Origin: Candidatus Nomurabacteria bacterium
GTDB lineage: Bacteria > Patescibacteriota > Saccharimonadia > Saccharimonadales > Saccharimonadaceae
Assembly (NCBI GenBank): GCA_031280785.1
Contig: JAITGI010000027.1
Location: forward strand, 1 to 39,774
Length of the DNA stretch: 39,774 nt
Reading direction: 5' to 3'
The position numbers were made by a program, and so were the translations under genes. Position 1 is the first letter of the stretch; each line of letters opens with the position of its first letter. The notes beneath the pieces are model-generated. The model made no database searches and was not told the origin of the DNA. It saw only the letters and a program-made list of their open reading frames with translations. Below are positions 35,511 through 39,774 of the stretch, in pieces.

Positions 35511-36875
35511 CTACTCGTCGACCGGCAAAATCGACTCAACCCAGAGTTGGATTTCCTCCAACACGAACGGGTCAGCGTCGGCGGCGGCGAGCTGCGCCAA
35601 ACGATTAAAATAACCCGGTAACTCGCGTTCCAACTTGGTGCGGCGATAGCTTTCCCAGGTCGATTGCTCATCCTCAGACAGGGCGGTCGGGAAATTGCGC
35701 GCCTTGTATCGCAACAGCAATTCCGGTAAACGCTCGTCGTCGAATTTCGGATGCAGGTCGGCCAGCGCGTCGGCGTCGCTCTCGCGCACGGTTTTGACGC
35801 GCGGTTTGTCGCTGTCGGTGGTAAAGCTGTCATATAGGCGACCCTCGACGTCGGGCGCGGGCGGAAAATCAGGGCGAGCCCGCCATATATCAATTACTTT
35901 GTCGATGACGCCACGATTTTTTTGTAATTTATCCAAGTTTCCCTGAATTGTTTTCAGAGACAGGCTGAGACGTTTTTGCGACGTTTTGTCTAATACGCCC
36001 AAAGGCGCCACGGCTGGGCAGCGGTTATATTGCAATTCCTTGACCGGCAAGCCCAACCATGGTCGCTCGGCTTTGTCGTCGAATTTGACGGCGTCCGGAT
36101 CGAAACGCAAATTGTAAACCAATACCGAGCCGGGTTTGGAGCCGGGCGCAATCGGCAGCGCCACGGTGGCTTTTTCGAATTCGGCGTTATAGCGTCCGCT
36201 GGCATAGACGAACGGCGTGGGATCGTCGAGATTAACCAGCTTTGCGACCTCTTTTTTATCACGCATATTCAACAGATAGTCGTATAATTTTAGCTGGCGT
36301 TCGTGAATTAACTTGGTGATGGCGATCAGCGCCGTTACGTCGGACAGCGCGTCGTGAGCTTTTTCATGATTGAGTTTATTGTCATGCGCCAGCGACTCCA
36401 ATTTATTAACCGATTTGCCGTTTTTATCGGTCGACCATTTGATTCCGTCCGGTCGGAGCGCCCGCGTCAGGCGCACCACGTCGAGCAAATCCCAGCGTGA
36501 ACGCTCCTCGCTCCAACTCCATTCGTATGGGTCATAGAAATTTCGCCACAGGGTATGGCGAATGAATTCGTCGTCAAATCGAATATTGTTAAAGCCCACT
36601 GCGATGGTGCCAGGCGTGAAGATCTCATCCATCAACAGGCGACACAGCTCAGGCTCCTGCACGCCGTCGCGGGCAGTTTGCTGCGGTGTGATGCCAGTGA
36701 CTAGCAGCGCTTCGGGCGAGGGCAAAATGTCCTCGGGTAATTTGACCAACAAATTATAAGGCTCGCCGAGCGGCCGCAAATCCATATCGGTGCGCTGACC
36801 GGCAAATTGCATAATGCGATCATATCGCGGATTCAAACCGCTGGTTTCGAGGTCGTAAAAAAAGAAACTAGCCAT
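35511..36875 (-). CDS. sbcB: Exodeoxyribonuclease I (SbcB/ExoI)
   Basis: 454-aa 3'-5' single-strand DNA exonuclease of the DEDD family. FYDLETSGLNPRYDRIMQFAGQRTD (exo I, D8 and E10), VGFNNIRFDDEFIRH (exo II) and HEKAHDALSDVTAL (exo III), then SH3-like and C-terminal ExoI domains (LYDYLLNMRDK, RYKARNFP). The start was set at 36875: TGcTATCAT (minus strand, 36882-36890) ends 6 nt away; the open frame to 36965 lacks any signal and covers the divergent promoter. Confidence 0.94.
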   Translation of the reverse strand: MASFFFYDLETSGLNPRYDRIMQFAGQRTDMDLRPLGEPYNLLVKLPEDILPSPEALLVTGITPQQTARDGVQEPELCRLLMDEIFTPGTIAVGFNNIRFDDEFIRHTLWRNFYDPYEWSWSEERSRWDLLDVVRLTRALRPDGIKWSTDKNGKSVNKLESLAHDNKLNHEKAHDALSDVTALIAITKLIHERQLKLYDYLLNMRDKKEVAKLVNLDDPTPFVYASGRYNAEFEKATVALPIAPGSKPGSVLVYNLRFDPDAVKFDDKAERPWLGLPVKELQYNRCPAVAPLGVLDKTSQKRLSLSLKTIQGNLDKLQKNRGVIDKVIDIWRARPDFPPAPDVEGRLYDSFTTDSDKPRVKTVRESDADALADLHPKFDDERLPELLLRYKARNFPTALSEDEQSTWESYRRTKLERELPGYFNRLAQLAAADADPFVLEEIQLWVESILPVDE

Positions 36876-36894
36876 GGACCCATGATAGCATATA

Positions 36895-36979
36895 TGATAA
36901 TATATCCTCAACAGGTGGGCACAATGAGTGTCCACCGTCGTAATTTTACAGTTTAGTAGTCTCAAAGGAGGAGAAAGAA
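36895..36979 (+). promoter_or_regulatory. Promoter region and about 72-nt leader D
   Basis: A -10-like GATAAT/TAATAT (36896-36903) without a clear -35. One 9-bp hairpin GGTGGGCAC (36914-36922) / GTGTCCACC (36928-36936), then CGTCGTAATTTTACAGTTT, resembling the linker of leaders A and B (GTCG...ATTTACAGTT), and AAAGGAGG before the ATG. A shortened member of the leader family, if related. Confidence 0.5.
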
Positions 36980-37861
36980 ATGAGAGCTTTTCGTAAGAAG
37001 GATAAAGAAATCCTTGGACTGTTATCGGAGTTTGTAGAAAAAGTTAACGGGATAAATAAAGCCATACGGGAGTACCCTTTTAAAATGTATATTGGGTATT
37101 TTGCAGATGAAATATCTTTTTTAGACCCAAAATATATTATTTTTGGCAAAAAAGATATAACCGTGGAAATGACATTGGATTCAAAATGGTCTCTCGATGG
37201 TTTATATAAAAGGGCGCAAGTAGGCAGCGCTCCTAAAATATTGTCGGCATATTACGGTGGAAAAAAATCATTTTCGTCGGAGGACTGCGAAAATATAAAA
37301 AAAGTTTCCATCGACAGCGCGAAAAAATGTTGTGAGTTTATCGAGAAGATGTTTAATCATTACAAAAAGGTATATTCAGCGAGTGATATAAACCTTGCAC
37401 GTGCATGTAGCGCTGTGTTGGATATAGAACAAGGAGGCGACCGCCAAAAATGGAATAAACTCGAAAACATAGTCGAGTTTTTAAATAAGGAGTTTTTCGT
37501 CTGCGAACAATTCAGATGTATCGAGGCGAGGACAAAATGTAAAATCCCGGAGGAATCAATATCCTTATTAGCTAAATATCTCAAAAAACCTATTCGCCTT
37601 GAAGACTCCTGGGTGAGATATCATGATTACCCCTCGGGGGACCAGGTTGCAAGCGTTAATTTTAAAACCCTCTTTTTCTGCAAAGATGGTGGAAAAATCG
37701 AACGTCTAGGCGTCGATGAGAAAAGCGTCAAGCAGTCACTATGGGAGATGGGTAAGAGCCAACTCATCGAGTGGGAAAAAACTTATGGTCCCATAACGCA
37801 ACGGCTGCTGTCTCTAAGGCAGGAATTCGCAGAAATATGCGAAAAGGTTAATAAACTTTGA
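36980..37861 (+). CDS. Orphan 293-aa soluble protein D
   Basis: No recognised family, no signal peptide, no membrane helix. Mixed charged, Lys-rich protein with several Cys (CCEFIEKMF; CEQFRCIEARTKC). Much more AT-rich than its neighbours (AAA- and ATA-rich codons), suggesting acquisition or relaxed selection. Strong AAAGGAGGAG ribosome-binding site and a perfect terminator frame it as an independent unit. It is divergent from exonuclease I. Confidence 0.8.
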   Translation: MRAFRKKDKEILGLLSEFVEKVNGINKAIREYPFKMYIGYFADEISFLDPKYIIFGKKDITVEMTLDSKWSLDGLYKRAQVGSAPKILSAYYGGKKSFSSEDCENIKKVSIDSAKKCCEFIEKMFNHYKKVYSASDINLARACSAVLDIEQGGDRQKWNKLENIVEFLNKEFFVCEQFRCIEARTKCKIPEESISLLAKYLKKPIRLEDSWVRYHDYPSGDQVASVNFKTLFFCKDGGKIERLGVDEKSVKQSLWEMGKSQLIEWEKTYGPITQRLLSLRQEFAEICEKVNKL

Positions 37862-37873
37862 GGGCTAAAATCT

Positions 37874-37904
37874 AAAAACACAGGTATTCTTGACCTGTGT
37901 TTTT
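37874..37904 (+). terminator. Intrinsic terminator of orphan D
   Basis: Perfect 12-bp stem AAAAACACAGGT (37874-37885) / ACCTGTGTTTTT (37893-37904), 7-nt loop, ending in T5. Confidence 0.9.
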
Positions 37905-37927
37905 AAAAAGATGAACAATCATCATCA

Positions 37928-37955
37928 AAACTCCCCGCTAAACGGCGGGGAGTTT
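37928..37955 (-). terminator. Intrinsic terminator of the aquaporin gene
   Basis: Perfect 11-bp stem AAACTCCCCGC (37928-37938) / GCGGGGAGTTT (37945-37955). Read on the minus strand it follows the aquaporin stop by about 17 nt and ends in TTTTG. Confidence 0.8.
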
Positions 37956-37972
37956 ATCTTTACCTCGATTTC

Positions 37973-38956
37973 CTACTCGTGACAACCGCAATCGCACTTA
38001 TCGCCACAATCGTCACAGTCGCAAGCATTCTTGCGAATGAAACGATAGGCGGTCAAGCCGACCAGGACGCCAGCGACGGTCGCGACAACGTAAATCACGA
38101 TCGACCACATAAAGCTGCTGATCTCGAATGCGCCGAGGTTAAAGGCGCCGATCGCTGCTGCGATGGCAGGGTTCAAAACCACGCCCGCGCCGCCGATGGT
38201 CAAGCCAACGAACATGGCGAAGCCCAACACGACGCCGCGCACCAACGGTTTTTTATGCTTGGCGAGATAGGCGAAACCAGCGCCGAATCCGAACACGATC
38301 GCTGCCATCAACTCGCTGAAAAACGTTACCAACCCGTTCGCTTCCAGGCTGGCGAAAGGCTTGACATTCAAAAAGTCCGCCATCGCCGCGATGCTGGCGA
38401 AATTATTAGCCTTGGCAAATTCCAGCAAACCGCCGGCTTGGTCGATGGCTTCCTGGGTGACATTGCGCTCGCTCAGCGCCGCGATAATCATGCTGTCGTT
38501 TGAATCGACCAACCCGATACCGGCATTAGCGGCGAAAAACGCGCGAAACACCAGCCACGCCACAGCCGCGCCGAAACACTGCACCACGATATACAAAATG
38601 GTTTTGATGCCGCCAAATTTGCGATTCGCCCACAACGCCAACGTCACCGCTGGGTTGAAATGCGCGCGGCTGATGATGGCGAAAATCACCACCAACGCGA
38701 TCAACGTCAACGCGATGCCGATGTGACCCTCGACGCCGCCCGCGAACAGCGTAATAAAGGCGCCGGTCAACACGAACGCGCCGACGAACTCAGCAATTAG
38801 CGCGCCGATGCGCGGCATTTTATTCTCGTTTTTTTCGGTTTTTTTGATCTCTGCAACGGCCGAGACGGATTTTCCGCTGTTTCGGCTGGTCGCAGGCTTC
38901 TTTTTGGCGGGCGCCTTTTTGCGCGCTGCCGTCGATTTAGCCTTTGTTGTGGCCAT
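37973..38956 (-). CDS. MIP-family channel (aquaporin-like) with Lys/Ala-rich N-tail and Cys-rich C-tail
   Basis: 327-aa major intrinsic protein. Two NPA loops: HFNPAVTL (N101-A103) and LNPAIAAA (N262-A264). The residue after the second NPA is Ile instead of the Arg that narrows the pore in most MIPs, so selectivity may differ. The first 47 residues are Lys/Ala/Ser-rich, like a histone H1 tail. About 60 residues (145-205) are inserted between the halves. The last 16 residues hold six Cys and one His (C312, 314, 317, 321, 323, 325), a likely metal-binding tail. AAGGAGGAG precedes the ATG, with TGcTACAAT upstream (minus strand, 38987-38995). Confidence 0.88.
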   Translation of the reverse strand: MATTKAKSTAARKKAPAKKKPATSRNSGKSVSAVAEIKKTEKNENKMPRIGALIAEFVGAFVLTGAFITLFAGGVEGHIGIALTLIALVVIFAIISRAHFNPAVTLALWANRKFGGIKTILYIVVQCFGAAVAWLVFRAFFAANAGIGLVDSNDSMIIAALSERNVTQEAIDQAGGLLEFAKANNFASIAAMADFLNVKPFASLEANGLVTFFSELMAAIVFGFGAGFAYLAKHKKPLVRGVVLGFAMFVGLTIGGAGVVLNPAIAAAIGAFNLGAFEISSFMWSIVIYVVATVAGVLVGLTAYRFIRKNACDCDDCGDKCDCGCHE

Positions 38957-39026
38957 ATCTGCTCCTCCTTATCTATTATGAAATTGATTGTAGCACAGAT
39001 CGGTCGATAGTGCTATACTTTTCCAT

Positions 39027-39272
39027 ATGGGATTATTTATTCAAAATCAGGGCAAACGCAGCGATTTGCAGGAACGCGTCGCCGCCGAATTGCGCGAAAA
39101 ATTGGCGAGGGACGACGCGCCCGCGCCGCCAGAGGCGCCGGACGGCGTTGACGACAGCAATTACGTTCGGGACTACGAAAAATCCAGTCCGTTGCCGCGC
39201 GGCGTGATTGTCGGAATTGTGGCTGGCGTGATCGTGGCGATCGCCATTGTTGTAATTTCGACAACGTCGTAA
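39027..39272 (+). CDS. Small tail-anchored membrane protein
   Basis: 81-aa protein of unknown family: a charged cytoplasmic N-terminus (QERVAAELREKLARD, then a Pro/Asp-rich stretch) and one C-terminal membrane helix (about residues 58-79, GVIVGIVAGVIVAIAIVVIS) ending two residues later. TGcTATACT (39011-39019) ends 7 nt before the ATG and no Shine-Dalgarno is present. It lies 32 nt upstream of pheS, which has its own -10. Confidence 0.75.
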   Translation: MGLFIQNQGKRSDLQERVAAELREKLARDDAPAPPEAPDGVDDSNYVRDYEKSSPLPRGVIVGIVAGVIVAIAIVVISTTS

Positions 39273-39304
39273 AAAACACCGAAATAGTGTATAATTTTCG
39301 ACAG

Positions 39305-39774
39305 ATGAATGAGATTGATAAAATCGGTAAAGTTTTATTGGCGCGCGTGAGTGATGTGCCCGAACCGCGCTCGGTTTTACGCGCGCCGGAGTTGCGCGGG
39401 TTGTATGCCGAGATTCCGAAGTTGCCGGCGGAAGAGCGTGCGGCGTTCGGGCAGCAGATAAATGAGTTGAAAAACGCGTTGGAAACCGCCGTCGCGGAAC
39501 GCGAAAACGCCGCCGCCGACGCGGAAGTTGAACCGTTGGACGTGACCGCGCCGTGCGGGCTGAACCAGCCTTTGCCGACGCTGATGACCGCCGATCACGG
39601 CAGCCGCCACCCGCTGATGCGCGAGATGGAACGCGTGGTGCAAATCTATAATTTGATGGGTTTTAACGCCGTTGAGTCGCGCCAACTGGACGACGATTTT
39701 CATATGTTCGGCGCGCTGAATTTTCCGGTCGGGCATCCGGCGCGCGACGGTTTTGACACCTTTCACACCGAGGA
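39305..39774 (+). CDS. pheS: Phenylalanyl-tRNA synthetase alpha subunit, 5' part
   Basis: First 156 codons; truncated by the window edge. An N-terminal coiled-coil tRNA-binding arm (residues about 30-70) and the start of the catalytic domain, with SRHPLMREMERVVQIYNLMG, ESRQLDDDFHMFGALNFP and HPARDGFDTFH (class II motif 1 region), are typical of PheS. TGTATAAT (39288-39295) ends 9 nt before the ATG; no Shine-Dalgarno. Confidence 0.93.
   Translation, partial: MNEIDKIGKVLLARVSDVPEPRSVLRAPELRGLYAEIPKLPAEERAAFGQQINELKNALETAVAERENAAADAEVEPLDVTAPCGLNQPLPTLMTADHGSRHPLMREMERVVQIYNLMGFNAVESRQLDDDFHMFGALNFPVGHPARDGFDTFHTE

Overview
The window is a compact, gene-dense stretch of a bacterial chromosome, most likely from a Candidate Phyla Radiation / Patescibacteria genome and probably Saccharibacteria (TM7). 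The reasons are very short spacers, streamlined core proteins (ATP synthase delta of 130 aa, MetRS without an appended C-terminal domain, ComEC without its beta-lactamase domain), a complete F-type ATP synthase, a YabE-like G5/lysozyme wall protein, and many orphan small membrane proteins. UGA is an ordinary stop codon here (for example at 6571-6573 and 21949-21951), which argues against SR1/Gracilibacteria. The taxon is an inference from gene content, not a database match.

Layout. 1-838: 5' part of a UvrD/PcrA helicase (minus). 930-5755: rsmD, then an AbrB-type regulator overlapping two half-transporters that look like a heterodimeric ABC exporter. 5816-5900: tRNA-Leu(UAG). 6001-9393: a sortase-fold protein lacking catalytic residues, a SLOG-type nucleotide-binding protein, a DUF348/G5/phage-tail-lysozyme protein and rsmA. 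9337-10608: two orphan 3-TM protein units. 10659-13513: GltS-type transporter and metG. 13503-14820: an orphan 96-aa gene, then an operon of three tiny membrane proteins, two of them of 43-44 aa. 14837-19104: TatD nuclease, a CPR-style anchored protein, rplU with a candidate autoregulatory leader, a YgjV-like membrane protein, and parA-parB. 19113-20250: an acidic orphan gene behind a 313-nt leader. 20328-20403: tRNA-Lys(UUU). 20458-23390: comEC, a TetR regulator (minus), yebC. 23465-26853: a large exported protein converging on rarA. 26996-33512: atpI-like, then atpBEFHAGDC. 33551-35432: an orphan coiled-coil gene and obgE. 35511-37904: exonuclease I (minus) and a 293-aa orphan. 37973-39774: aquaporin with unusual tails (minus), a small tail-anchored protein, and the start of pheS.

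Two expression styles alternate. Most housekeeping genes or first genes of operons have an extended -10 box (TGnTATAAT-like) only 6-12 nt before the start codon and no Shine-Dalgarno, so their mRNAs should be leaderless or nearly so. Scattered between them are autonomous orphan-gene units. Most have a consensus promoter (TTG-type -35, 17-nt spacer, TAtAAT-like -10), a 70-313 nt structured 5' leader, a strong AGGAGG-type ribosome-binding site, one unknown ORF or a micro-operon, and an intrinsic terminator. Five of these leaders share one architecture: a hairpin at or near the predicted 5' end, then a palindromic hairpin whose last bases are reused by an adjacent third hairpin. Two of them (before 9507 and 10203) are homologous in sequence with compensatory base changes. 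This leader family and its orphan cargo is the best candidate for an undescribed system in the window.
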